From the NCBI GenBank assembly GCA_028139685.1, contig JAOINQ010000001.1:1-59268 (forward strand): 59,268 nt of DNA, in the 5' to 3' direction. Positions 43,963 to 52,920 of this stretch are shown here, one piece after another. The notes under the pieces are model-generated. The model was not told the DNA's origin. It did no database searches and saw only the letters and a list, made by a program, of their open reading frames with translations. Origin of the DNA: Betaproteobacteria bacterium (lineage in GTDB: Bacteria > Pseudomonadota > Gammaproteobacteria > Burkholderiales > Burkholderiaceae_A). Every line of letters starts with the position of its first letter. Position 1 is the first letter of the stretch. A program made the position numbers and the translations under genes.

Positions 43963-44823
43963 ATGAGGATTTCTATCTTAGGAGCTGGGAACATGGGTGG
44001 CGCCATTTTTAATCATTTATCCCAGAAAAGAGGATATGAGTTAGCATTAATAGACCCAAAAATAGATAAGATTTGGAAATCGCTAGGAAAGTCAAGTAAA
44101 GTAAAGTCGCCGTTGCTCTTTAGAGATTTGCTGGAATATACCCAAAACCTAAAAAAACAAAAGGTAATCCTCGTACTTGCAATCAAACCAAAACAGTTGT
44201 TCCCTCTTTACGAGGAGATAAAAGTTGCAAAAAACCTTTCATTTGCTAATTTCTTGATTGTTTCTGTAGTTGCTGGAATCTCCTTATCTACATTGCGGAG
44301 AATTTTTAAGACAAAAAATATTGTCAGAGCCATGCCAAATACACCAGTAACCGTCGGGAAGGGCATGACAGGACTATATTTTCCTAAAAATATATCGCAA
44401 AAAAACAAGGATAGTGTGCAAACCATTTTCGAATTATTAGGAAAAACATTGATCGTAAACTCCGAAAAGAAGCTCCACTCAGTTACTGCTTTATCTGGAT
44501 CAGGGCCCGCATATTTTTTTAATTTTTATGAGGCTTTACTGTCAACAGGCAAAGAGCTTGGCCTATCAAAAAAAGAAGTCTTGCTACTAGTCAAACAAAC
44601 AGCGGCTGGTGCAACTGCTCTTTTTTATGAGGCAAAAGAACCGGCAAATATTCTACGACAAAATGTGACATCTAAAGGAGGAACCACGGAAATTGCACTT
44701 GAAACACTAGATCAGTACGATTTTGCAAAAGGGATTCTAAAAGCAGTCTTGAATGCAAAAGAGCGAAGTATAAACTTGGGCTCAGAACTGGATTCCGAAA
44801 TCCAGAAAAATACCCAAAAATAA
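43963..44823 (+). CDS. proC: Pyrroline-5-carboxylate reductase
   Basis: ProC (286 residues) completes proline synthesis. The Rossmann signature MRISILGAGNMGGAIF starts the protein. IVRAMPNTPVTVGKGMTGLY near residue 120 and SALSGSGPAYFF, TAAGA and TSKGGTTEIALETL near the C-terminus are typical. Its 3' end overlaps the convergent ubiA gene by 42 nt. With proA 5 kb upstream, the window contains two of the three usual proline genes. Confidence 0.95.
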   Translation: MRISILGAGNMGGAIFNHLSQKRGYELALIDPKIDKIWKSLGKSSKVKSPLLFRDLLEYTQNLKKQKVILVLAIKPKQLFPLYEEIKVAKNLSFANFLIVSVVAGISLSTLRRIFKTKNIVRAMPNTPVTVGKGMTGLYFPKNISQKNKDSVQTIFELLGKTLIVNSEKKLHSVTALSGSGPAYFFNFYEALLSTGKELGLSKKEVLLLVKQTAAGATALFYEAKEPANILRQNVTSKGGTTEIALETLDQYDFAKGILKAVLNAKERSINLGSELDSEIQKNTQK

Positions 44824-45663
44824 AATTGCCCCTACTCTTTGGTTTTTTTGAAAAAGTGACTGATAACTGACGTTGGGCAAAGACAGATTCTTCAAAAGAT
44901 AATAAGAGTATAGTGCTGCTAAAAACCAAAAGAAACCATAAACTATTCCGGTTTTCATAATAGCGACCGGGGCAATCATGAGTAGCAAAAAGATAGACTG
45001 AAATATATAAATTGCTAATCCAACATTTGACCCCAATGTTATTGCACTACTTTTCAGACCTATTCTTTTATCGTCTTCAATATCGCTAAGCGCATAAACC
45101 GTGTCATAAGCAATTGCCCAAAAAAAGTTCGCAATAAACAGAGTCCAACCAACAGGTTCAATTGCCCCTTTAATCTCAGAAAATGCCATCAATATACCAA
45201 AACCAAATGCAATACCCAAGATTGCTTGCGGAAACAAAAAAAATCGCTTAAAGAATGGATACGTCAACGTCAATACTAAAGCCCCTAAAGCCAATGCTAT
45301 AGTTTGATTATTTAGAGAAAAAAGTAAACTGGCTGATACAGCAAGAAACCCAACCATAAGTATCACAGCCTCCTGTAGAGAAACTTTTTTGTTTGCTAGC
45401 ATCCTGTCTTTAGTTCGAGAAACATCTTTGTCAAAATTCATATCGATTATATCGTTTGCAATACAACCAGCTGATCGCATAAAAATTACACCTAACACAA
45501 AAATAAGCAAGATATCCATCTCTGGAAACCCCTGCGATGCTATAAACAATGCCCAGAGAGTAGGCCACATTAGAAGCAAAATTCCAACCGGCTTATCAAG
45601 CCTAATAAGTTTGAAATACCGTCTGTACGTATTTAAAAAACTATCCAGATCGAAAACCTCCAA
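44782..45663 (-). CDS. ubiA: 4-hydroxybenzoate polyprenyltransferase
   Basis: UbiA (293 residues) attaches the polyprenyl chain to 4-hydroxybenzoate in ubiquinone synthesis. It is a membrane protein with about eight to nine transmembrane helices. The first aspartate-rich motif is NDIIDMNFDKDVSRTKDR near residue 73, the second YALSDIEDDKRIG near residue 195. RLDKPVGILLLMWPTLWALF precedes helix one. It begins 2 nt after the lapB stop. The C-terminus overlaps proC in a convergent arrangement. Confidence 0.95.
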   Translation of the reverse strand: MEVFDLDSFLNTYRRYFKLIRLDKPVGILLLMWPTLWALFIASQGFPEMDILLIFVLGVIFMRSAGCIANDIIDMNFDKDVSRTKDRMLANKKVSLQEAVILMVGFLAVSASLLFSLNNQTIALALGALVLTLTYPFFKRFFLFPQAILGIAFGFGILMAFSEIKGAIEPVGWTLFIANFFWAIAYDTVYALSDIEDDKRIGLKSSAITLGSNVGLAIYIFQSIFLLLMIAPVAIMKTGIVYGFFWFLAALYSYYLLKNLSLPNVSYQSLFQKNQRVGAILFLGIFLDFGIQF

Positions 45664-45665
45664 AA

Positions 45666-46442
45666 TCAGTGCTTGTCGTAACTAAGTTTTTCGCAAGAAT
45701 CCCACGTTTCGCACAAATGACATTTCCAAAAGAAATAGTCGAACTTCGCAGCACAAAAATTACAAATAAAATTCCCGCTTTCTAAGAAAATTTTGTTTTT
45801 ACTAGAAAGAATCTCTTTAACTCGTTTGTGGTCTGAATGCTTTTCCTTTAGTTTCTCTTTGTATTTTATTTCCCCATTCTCAATTAATTCGCAAAAAAAA
45901 TGAATGCGAAGATTTTCATATTCCACACCAGAATGATTTTCCAGATTTTCAAGGGTCTCTAAAGCCCGTTCCCACTGTTTAAGTCTTTGGTTAATTTTTA
46001 ATCTTAATTCAAGAGTCTGGCCATAATATTTTTCGCTCTCAATAAGCTCTAAAGCTTGAAAAGCCTTGTCATATAACCCCGCGCAAATATAATCATTGGT
46101 CAAGTCAATTAAAATAGAATCTAAAAAAAAGGAATCAACTTTACGCATAGAAAGTAAAGCAGCATGAATTTCAAGTGCCCTGTCAAAAAAACCACAGCGC
46201 CTAAACAAAATACCGAGCGACTTTTGCAGATATAACGATCTTTCATAATCTTTAATTATGCTCTGTAAAAGCTTAATCGCATCACTATGGTTTTCCTCGG
46301 TCAAAAACAATACTAATTTTTCCAGGTCTTTAAACTTTGCTTGCTTTCGACGTCTATTTTTTTTTCTATCCCAACGTGAAGCAACCCACCCAATTACAAA
46401 AAAAATAGGAACGGTTAAAAACCACCAAAGCTCAAGATACAT
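45666..46442 (-). CDS. lapB: LapB (YciM)-like protein, shortened TPR array
   Basis: LapB helps control LpxC turnover and lipopolysaccharide assembly. This 258-residue version keeps an N-terminal membrane anchor (about residues 4-20), a TPR-like helical array with repeats such as LLQSIIKDYERSLYLQKSLG and ECRCG-like FFDRALEIHAALLS, and a C-terminal rubredoxin-type knuckle FICNFCAAKFDYFFWKCHLC. E. coli LapB has about 389 residues, so roughly 130 residues of the TPR region are missing. It follows lapA, overlapping it by 11 nt, which supports the assignment despite the length. Confidence 0.85.
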   Translation of the reverse strand: MYLELWWFLTVPIFFVIGWVASRWDRKKNRRRKQAKFKDLEKLVLFLTEENHSDAIKLLQSIIKDYERSLYLQKSLGILFRRCGFFDRALEIHAALLSMRKVDSFFLDSILIDLTNDYICAGLYDKAFQALELIESEKYYGQTLELRLKINQRLKQWERALETLENLENHSGVEYENLRIHFFCELIENGEIKYKEKLKEKHSDHKRVKEILSSKNKIFLESGNFICNFCAAKFDYFFWKCHLCETWDSCEKLSYDKH

Positions 46443-46671
46443 TGCTTTTCTTTGATTTTGTATTTTTTAATACTGTCGGAAGAAAAAAAATCACTGTTAC
46501 AACAACTCCCAGAATGAAAAATAATAACAACCAAATAATTAGAGGAGCATCCATTACAATATCAGCGACTCCTGGAAAAACGTTTATAGTTGTTATATGG
46601 GTATTGTTCAGAGAAAATAAAAACACTAATAAAAAAATGATCGATTTAATTATTAAAAAAAAAGTGCGCAT
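46432..46671 (-). CDS. lapA: LapA (YciS/DUF1049)-like small inner-membrane protein
   Basis: This 79-residue protein has two transmembrane segments: FFLIIKSIIFLLVFLFSLNN and PLIIWLLLFFILGVVVTVIFF (landmarks). LapA partners LapB in lipopolysaccharide regulation. It starts directly after the ihfB stop (TAG followed by ATG) and overlaps lapB by 11 nt, the conserved ihfB-lapA-lapB order. The N-terminus has the family pattern NNTHITTINVFPG. Confidence 0.9.
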   Translation of the reverse strand: MRTFFLIIKSIIFLLVFLFSLNNTHITTINVFPGVADIVMDAPLIIWLLLFFILGVVVTVIFFLPTVLKNTKSKKSNVS

Positions 46672-47010
46672 CTAATCTTGCCTGTTAAGTTTAAGCTTTA
46701 AATCTTTGCCGCACTTAAAATGCGGCGCCTTCTTTTCTGGCACAAGTACCGAGTCGCCTGTTTTAGGGTTCCTACCGACCCTTGCTGGTCGGAGATTTAC
46801 CGCGAAAGATCCAAATCCCCTAATCTCTATTCTTTTTCCTTCTACCAAAGAAGTCACCATATACTCAAGAATTGCTCGTACACAAAGGTCACAATCTTTT
46901 ACATCATTAGTCTGCAATAATGTGTCATTGTTAGTGCGCCCTTCATCACGTAAAGGGTGCTTTGCTCTAGTTCGCCCAACTAAGCGTTCAATCAGCTCCG
47001 ATCGCGTCAA
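46672..47010 (-). CDS. ihfB: Integration host factor beta subunit with an internal insertion
   Basis: IHF-beta is a 112-residue DNA-bending protein that pairs with IHF-alpha. The DNA-binding arm [13 protein letters not shown] and [12 protein letters not shown] are intact, and the N-terminus TRSELIERL is canonical. Between helix 1 and helix 2 it carries about 18 extra residues compared with E. coli IHF-beta (charged [18 protein letters not shown] region). TTG 47010 is preferred: AGGTGG lies 5 nt upstream and the protein then starts as in relatives. GTG 47019 is the longer alternative. It follows rpsA after a short gap, the usual order. Confidence 0.93.
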   Translation of the reverse strand: MTRSELIERLVGRTRAKHPLRDEGRTNNDTLLQTNDVKDCDLCVRAILEYMVTSLVEGKRIEIRGFGSFAVNLRPARVGRNPKTGDSVLVPEKKAPHFKCGKDLKLKLNRQD

Positions 47011-47026
47011 ACCTACCACCTATCAT

Positions 47027-48733
47027 TTAGTTACTTTCTTCATCGGAATTGTCTAATTTTGCCTTAAGGAGCGCACCAAGATTAGTTTTTCCTGACTGAC
47101 TACCACTATCTGCTGCCATTTTTTCCATAACCTCGGCTGTGTCAGCTAACTCTTTCGCCTTGATTGAAATCATCACTTCACCTGACTTCTTATTGTGGTT
47201 CACTACTAGCGCCTCAATTTTATCCCCTTCACTGAGAACTGTTCTAATATCCTCTACTTTTTCACGTGCAACATCTTGCGCTCGCAAAATACATGTTTGC
47301 CCATTTTCAATCTCAACAATAGCAGCCTTTTGATCCACCGATCTAACTTCTCCAGTTACTAGCTGCCCTTTCTCCAATTTAGCAGCTAATTCTTTCGCCT
47401 CTGAGTCCAGTTGCTTAACACTCAAAGATATACGTTCGCGCTCAACATCGACAGCCATAACGACTGCTTCAAGCTCCTCACCCTTCTTAAACCTTTTAAC
47501 AGCCTCCTCGCCAGTCTCTGACCAGGAAAGATCAGATAAATGCACTAATCCATCTATATTGCCAGGCAGTCCAATAAATACTCCAAAATCAGTGATGGAC
47601 TTGATAGGACCTTTTACGTTCTCCCCTTTGGAAACACTACTTTCGAACTCTTTCCATGGATTTGGTTGGCATTGCTTAACGCCCAATGAAATTCTACGCC
47701 TGTCGCCATCGATTTCTAATATCATTACCTCGAGCTCATCTCCGCTTTGCACCACTTTCGCTGGATTGACATTTTTATTGGTCCAATCCATCTCTGAAAC
47801 ATGCACAAGCCCCTCTATACCGGATTCAATTTCAACAAATGCTCCGTAATCCGTAATATTTGTAACCTTTCCAAACACTTTTGTTTGAGGAGGATAACGT
47901 CTCAAAACACCCTCCCATGGATCATCTCCCAGTTGCTTGATTCCAAGAGAGACTCTGTTTTTTTCTTCATCAAATTTAAGGACCTTGGCTGTAATCTCCT
48001 GACCTATAGATAAAACTTCAGAAGGATGCCTGACTCTCTTCCAGGCCATATCAGTTATATGAAGTAATCCATCAATTCCACCCAAATCTATGAATGCCCC
48101 ATAGTCGGTAATATTTTTTACTAGCCCTTTAACAGTAGCTCCTTCACTTAATGATTCAACTAGCTTTCCTCTTTCCTCGCCCATTGTTATTTCTACAACG
48201 GCGCGACGTGACAGTACGACGTTATTTCTTCGTCTATCAAGCTTGATAACCTTGAAGTCTAGTGTCTTACCCTCAATATGCGAAGTATCTTTTACCGGTC
48301 TCACATCCACTAACGAACCAGGCAAAAAGGCTCTTATACCGTTTGTCATAACTGTTAGGCCCCCTTTTACCTTTCCAGTAACGGTTCCAGTGATCAAATC
48401 CCCTGCGTCTAACGCTTTTTCCAGACTAATCCAGGCCGCCAGCCGCTTAGCTCGGTCTCTAGAAAGCTTGGTTTCTCCTCTACCATCCTCAAGAGATTCA
48501 ATAGCAACCGAAACAAAGTCCCCTTCTTTCACATCAAGCTCTCGCTGATCGTTAAAGAACTCCTCTATGGGTATAAAACTTTCTGACTTTAGACCTGCAT
48601 TAACAATTACATGATTCTGATCTATTCTTACAACTTCGGCAGTAATTACTTCTCCCGTCCTCATTTCCTGTTTGGATATAGATTCGGCGAAAAGTGAAGC
48701 GAATGTTTCTGTGTTAGTTTCGTTTGATATCAT
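47027..48733 (-). CDS. rpsA: Ribosomal protein S1
   Basis: S1 (568 residues) binds mRNA on the 30S subunit. Six S1 repeats are visible, beginning near residues 25, 110, 195, 280, 367 and 454. The third and fourth contain [19 protein letters not shown] and [20 protein letters not shown] (landmarks). Repeats one and two are the ribosome-binding type, and the C-terminal part has the acidic tail NSDEESN. It is followed 16 nt later by the ihfB TTG start. The 5' leader holds a 17-nt dyad, described separately. Confidence 0.97.
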   Translation of the reverse strand: MISNETNTETFASLFAESISKQEMRTGEVITAEVVRIDQNHVIVNAGLKSESFIPIEEFFNDQRELDVKEGDFVSVAIESLEDGRGETKLSRDRAKRLAAWISLEKALDAGDLITGTVTGKVKGGLTVMTNGIRAFLPGSLVDVRPVKDTSHIEGKTLDFKVIKLDRRRNNVVLSRRAVVEITMGEERGKLVESLSEGATVKGLVKNITDYGAFIDLGGIDGLLHITDMAWKRVRHPSEVLSIGQEITAKVLKFDEEKNRVSLGIKQLGDDPWEGVLRRYPPQTKVFGKVTNITDYGAFVEIESGIEGLVHVSEMDWTNKNVNPAKVVQSGDELEVMILEIDGDRRRISLGVKQCQPNPWKEFESSVSKGENVKGPIKSITDFGVFIGLPGNIDGLVHLSDLSWSETGEEAVKRFKKGEELEAVVMAVDVERERISLSVKQLDSEAKELAAKLEKGQLVTGEVRSVDQKAAIVEIENGQTCILRAQDVAREKVEDIRTVLSEGDKIEALVVNHNKKSGEVMISIKAKELADTAEVMEKMAADSGSQSGKTNLGALLKAKLDNSDEESN

Positions 48734-48758
48734 AGAGTGGTAGTTTGAAATTCATAAA

Positions 48759-48775
48759 TAGTGTTAATAACACTA
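48759..48775 (-). promoter_or_regulatory. Perfect 8-1-8 dyad in the rpsA leader
   Basis: TAGTGTTA-A-TAACACTA is an exact inverted repeat that lies 26 nt upstream of the rpsA ATG (48733), inside the 56-nt gap after aroA-cmk. It is AT-rich, so a stable RNA hairpin is doubtful with a one-base centre; a protein-binding operator is as likely. S1 in E. coli controls its own translation through its leader, but that leader is structurally different. Confidence 0.35.
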
Positions 48776-48789
48776 GTTGGTTAATAAAA

Positions 48790-50850
48790 CTACGAAAGAG
48801 ATTTATATTTAGAAACAATAATTTCGACAACCTCTTCAATGGTCTTTGAAGAGCTATCGATTCTTAGTGTTGCCCCTTCTTCCGCAAGCGCAAGAGATGC
48901 CACCGGCCGATTATAGTCACTGTTATCTCGGTTGGTGATATCCTGAAAAATGTCATTTAGTGTACAAGGAATTTCTTTTTCAATCAATTGCTTGAACCGT
49001 CTTTTAGCCCGAATTTCTGGTTTTGCCGTTAAAAAAACCCTCAGCACCCCTTTTGGAAACACGACACTACCCATATCTCTTCCGTCAGCTACTAGCCCGG
49101 GTAAACGTGCAAAATCCCTCTGAGCCATAATTAACCCTTTACGAACATTCTCGTATTTGGCAATTTGGGATGCTATCAATCCAATTTTTTCATCTCTTAT
49201 TAACATTGTTACGTCATCGGTGCCCAAAAAATAACGAGACCCTTTTGTGCGCAGTGAGAGGGTTTTAGCACGAGACGCTATCGCGTGATGATCAGCTAAA
49301 TCAATATTTTCCCGCCTTGTTATAAGGGCTAAGGACCGATAAAAAACACCGCTGTCGAGAACATTAAATCCCAGATTTTTTCCTACATGATTGGCAATTG
49401 TCCCTTTTCCCGAGGCTGTCGGTCCATCCAACGTTATCACTGGGACTGCTTCAGAGCTAAGCCTAGAGAATTCTTCAAAAAAATATGGGAACGTTTTCTC
49501 AACACACTCGGGATTTTCAATTTTTAGAACCCTATTTTTAATGCGTCCAACTTCACCCTTCAAAGCAAATGTTGCCATTGAGAAAGTCATGGCAATTCTA
49601 TGATCGTTAAACGTTGATATTTTAGCATTCTTGAGACGGGGAACAGGATTTATAATAATCGAATCACCCCCCTGATAAACCAAAACACCTAGCCTCTCCA
49701 ACCCCTTAACAATTGCCACAATCCGGTTTGTTTCCTTTTCTTTCCATGAGGCTAAGTTAATCAATTTAGTTGGTTGATCACAAAAAAGCGCGAGTGTAGA
49801 AAGTACCATTGCGGCATCTGGTATTTCAAGACAGTCAATTTCAATGCCACGCATCCTGCCTGTCCGAGAAACTTCAACGTATGAATCACCCCACCTCACA
49901 GTTGCACCAATTTTCTTAAGTACGTCAAGAAGCTTGATATCGCCTTGCTTCGAATCTTCAGAAATTCCGTAAACTCTGATGGGACCTCCTCCTATACAAG
50001 CAGATGCGAAAAAATAACTTGCAGATGATGCATCGCCCTCAACTATAAAGTTCTTTGGAGACTGTATGTTCAGAGCGGGGGTACAAAATTGACCCGGGAG
50101 ATTTTCTACAATCGAACATCCAAATTTGCTTAAAACATGCATTGTAAGATCAATGTAAGGACGACTCACAATTTTACCTAGAGCATGTAATTTTATTTTT
50201 TTACTAAAAATTGAGTTTAAGAATGGAAGAATTTGTAAAATACCTGTGAGAACTTGGCTGGACATGCTGCAATCTATTTCAATCCCGGTAATCTCTCTTC
50301 TTACACTCGGTGATAACTCGCACGGCAATGAGCCCTCTTGCTTGGGAAACAATATTTTTAAGCCTAAATTTTCCAAAACAGAAAATAATTCAGACATTGG
50401 TCGAGCACGCATTCTCTCTACCCCATCTAGACAAACAGAGCAGTTTGCCCGAGGATTAAGTAACATTAACGCTAGGGAAGGAAGAATAGTCCTAGCAGAT
50501 AAACCCGAATTTTTTACGTTTAACGTAATCCTTCTCTTCTGCTCCAACCTTGGAAAAAATCCATCGCAGCCAGAAATAATACATTCGCCGTTGGAACTAA
50601 ACTCTGAACCATTACTTGATTTTGCTAATAAACTTACGGGTACCCCTAGCTCTACTAATATATCTCTCATGACCATGGTGTCTTCAGAAATAAGCGCATT
50701 CTTGATTGTTACATCTCCCCTGCCCATGGCGGCTAAGAGCATTACTCGAATTGAAATACTTTTGCTGGCTGGCAGTTGCAAATCCCCAGTCGCATTTTGA
50801 CGTAAACTTAAGGTCAGCTCTGATTCTAAAAAATTAGATTTTCTCATCAT
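48790..50850 (-). CDS. aroA: Fused 3-phosphoshikimate 1-carboxyvinyltransferase and cytidylate kinase (AroA-Cmk)
   Basis: This 686-residue polypeptide has two enzymes. Residues 1 to about 445 are EPSP synthase: QLPASKSISIRVMLLAAM near residue 22, NSGLSARTILPSLAL near 113, VEGDASSASYFFASA near 270, and the C-terminal FNDHRIAMTFSMA near 415. Residues about 470-686 are cytidylate kinase, with the P-loop ITLDGPTASGKGTIANHVG and the DSGVFYR and RPVASLALAE segments. EPSP synthase serves aromatic amino acids and CMP kinase serves nucleotides. The arrangement merges two genes that are neighbours in many betaproteobacteria. Confidence 0.95.
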   Translation of the reverse strand: MMRKSNFLESELTLSLRQNATGDLQLPASKSISIRVMLLAAMGRGDVTIKNALISEDTMVMRDILVELGVPVSLLAKSSNGSEFSSNGECIISGCDGFFPRLEQKRRITLNVKNSGLSARTILPSLALMLLNPRANCSVCLDGVERMRARPMSELFSVLENLGLKILFPKQEGSLPCELSPSVRREITGIEIDCSMSSQVLTGILQILPFLNSIFSKKIKLHALGKIVSRPYIDLTMHVLSKFGCSIVENLPGQFCTPALNIQSPKNFIVEGDASSASYFFASACIGGGPIRVYGISEDSKQGDIKLLDVLKKIGATVRWGDSYVEVSRTGRMRGIEIDCLEIPDAAMVLSTLALFCDQPTKLINLASWKEKETNRIVAIVKGLERLGVLVYQGGDSIIINPVPRLKNAKISTFNDHRIAMTFSMATFALKGEVGRIKNRVLKIENPECVEKTFPYFFEEFSRLSSEAVPVITLDGPTASGKGTIANHVGKNLGFNVLDSGVFYRSLALITRRENIDLADHHAIASRAKTLSLRTKGSRYFLGTDDVTMLIRDEKIGLIASQIAKYENVRKGLIMAQRDFARLPGLVADGRDMGSVVFPKGVLRVFLTAKPEIRAKRRFKQLIEKEIPCTLNDIFQDITNRDNSDYNRPVASLALAEEGATLRIDSSSKTIEEVVEIIVSKYKSLS

Positions 50851-50862
50851 TTAAAACTCGCT

Positions 50863-51792
50863 TCACAGGGAGCTTTTTGATTTTCCTAAACTATTTCGCC
50901 AGATGGATGACTCCGAAATTAATGTTATTAGTCTCCCTTTGTCTCCTTTTTCCAAAGCATGTGTAAACTCTTTGTAACTCTCTAACCATTGCTTACCGTT
51001 TGATAAAATACAATTTCTGTTTTCCATCAGAATATCAGCCCATAAACTGGGAGGAGAAGCTGCAATTCGGGTAAAGTCTTTAAACCCAGTTCCATGAATA
51101 GTTTTAGATATGTTGTCATAATCTGATGAGGACATAAACAACCCTACAGAAAAAGCAAGCAAATGGGGGAAGTGGCTGATGATTGAAAGGAACTGGTCAT
51201 GTTCTTCTAATGGGAAATGTTCTACTCTGCAACCTATGCCTTTCCAAAACCTTTCCAATTTAGCTACCTTTTGTTTATAGGTTGAACATTCTTGATCTTG
51301 GGCTAAATTGTTAACTCCTCCAAATTGTATTCCAGGCGTGCCTAACAAACAAACGGTTTTTTCGAACAAACCGGTAGACGCACTCTCCCATCCCCCTTGC
51401 TCAGAACCAGCTAACGGATGGCTAGAGATAAACTTAGACAGGAATGCCCGCTTAGAATCCTGCTTGAGTTCATCTATGACTTCTAGTAACGATTTCTTGT
51501 TGCTAGCTACGTCGGTAATCAAATCGTAATTAAATTGACTACGACTATCAGCCAATTCTTTTACAACAGCAGGAATTCCTTCAATCGGAATTGCGATAAC
51601 ACAGAGATCTGCCTCCTCAAAACTCTGAAGGGATTCCCCCATTTTATCAAAGAAACGATTCTTTTTTCTCATTAGTTCATATTTTTCATCGACACCAACT
51701 ATTTCTTTGGCTAACCCGTACTCTCTCACCGATGCCGCTAAGGAAGATCCTATTAACCCACAACCAAGTACTAAGACGCGTTCAAAAATCAA
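50863..51792 (-). CDS. tyrA: Prephenate dehydrogenase
   Basis: TyrA (309 residues) makes 4-hydroxyphenylpyruvate for tyrosine. The NAD-binding fold starts VLVLGCGLIGSSLAAS near residue 6. SSHPLAGSEQGGWESAS carries the catalytic-type histidine region, and EEHDQFLSIISHFPHLLAF is the second helical segment. No chorismate mutase domain is attached. It overlaps hisC by 4 nt and is followed 12 nt later by aroA-cmk. The block is a dedicated aromatic amino acid operon. Confidence 0.94.
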   Translation of the reverse strand: MIFERVLVLGCGLIGSSLAASVREYGLAKEIVGVDEKYELMRKKNRFFDKMGESLQSFEEADLCVIAIPIEGIPAVVKELADSRSQFNYDLITDVASNKKSLLEVIDELKQDSKRAFLSKFISSHPLAGSEQGGWESASTGLFEKTVCLLGTPGIQFGGVNNLAQDQECSTYKQKVAKLERFWKGIGCRVEHFPLEEHDQFLSIISHFPHLLAFSVGLFMSSSDYDNISKTIHGTGFKDFTRIAASPPSLWADILMENRNCILSNGKQWLESYKEFTHALEKGDKGRLITLISESSIWRNSLGKSKSSL

Positions 51793-52889
51793 GATAAGTT
51801 CTCTTTCAATTTGTGTAACGCGTCCACAATTCTTTTATTTTCCATCTCAGTCCCAATACTCACCCTGAGCCAATCGGGTAGATTATAATTATCTACCGGA
51901 CGCGTTATAACACCAATCTTATTGAGTTTATTAGCCAAATGCGCTCCTGCGTTGGCAACTTCCTCGCCATCAACTAATGTAAAACTTCTAACATTCGCTA
52001 AAACAAAATTCCCCATTGACTTTATAGTTGGGATACCGATCTCTTCAAAAGAATCTTCTAGATAACGTTTATTAACAGCATTATGCCTCACTGACTCTCT
52101 TACAAAGAAATCATCTTCAAGGGCAATACAAGCTGCCTTCTGAGCAATGCTGTTTATATTAAACGGTTGTCGTACTCGATTCATATATGCAATAACTTTA
52201 TCTGAGCTAATCGCATATCCAACTCTGAGCGCAGCCAAACCGTAAGCCTTCGAAAAAGATCTCGTTATGATTAGATTTGGGAAACGACTAACTAACTGAG
52301 CAGAATTCTCTTTTTGCGATGAGTATTCAAAGTAGGCTTCATCCAAAACAACAACAACCGATGCATCAATTTTTTTCAGAAAATCTTCAATTTCCTTAAA
52401 CGAAAGGTAAGTCCCAGTTGGGTTGTTTGGATTGGCAATAAATATAACGCTTACGGTTGGCAAAAAGCATGAAAGGAAATTTTTCAAATCATGACCTAGA
52501 GCTTCATCGGTGTCAGCCACTATCGCCTCCGCTCCCGTTGCCTTTACGACTAAAGGGTAAACCGCAAAACAATACTTACTATAAATTGCATGTCTGCCCG
52601 AAGTAAGAAAAACCCTAGCAATATAATCTAAAATTTCATTACTACCGTTTCCTAAAAAAATTTGATTCGGATCAACGCTATTTTTTTCAGATAATTTTTT
52701 TTTTAATTCGAAACAGTCAGAGTCAGGATAACGGTTCAATTGACTCCATTCATTCACTAAAAATTTTTTTACCAATGGACTGCATCCATAAGGATTCTCG
52801 TTAGATGCCAATTTAACCACACTCTTCGAAGATATTTTGTTTTCATCTGCTACATCCGAAGAGGAACGTCCTAAACTATACTCAGGCAT
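51789..52889 (-). CDS. hisC: Histidinol-phosphate / aromatic aminotransferase
   Basis: This 366-residue class I/II aminotransferase is of the HisC type. It has KLASNENPYGCSP near residue 27, YPDSDCFELKKKL, VIFIANPNNPTGTYLSF near residue 150, and the PLP lysine in TRSFSKAYGLAALRVGYA near residue 215. In this position, between pheA and tyrA, it probably serves tyrosine/phenylalanine transamination as well as or instead of histidine; the choice is inferred from context. The start ATG 52889 lies 31 nt after pheA. Confidence 0.9.
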   Translation of the reverse strand: MPEYSLGRSSSDVADENKISSKSVVKLASNENPYGCSPLVKKFLVNEWSQLNRYPDSDCFELKKKLSEKNSVDPNQIFLGNGSNEILDYIARVFLTSGRHAIYSKYCFAVYPLVVKATGAEAIVADTDEALGHDLKNFLSCFLPTVSVIFIANPNNPTGTYLSFKEIEDFLKKIDASVVVVLDEAYFEYSSQKENSAQLVSRFPNLIITRSFSKAYGLAALRVGYAISSDKVIAYMNRVRQPFNINSIAQKAACIALEDDFFVRESVRHNAVNKRYLEDSFEEIGIPTIKSMGNFVLANVRSFTLVDGEEVANAGAHLANKLNKIGVITRPVDNYNLPDWLRVSIGTEMENKRIVDALHKLKENLS

Positions 52890-52920
52890 ATCAGAAACCC
52901 ATGGGAGAAATTTTGTACTT

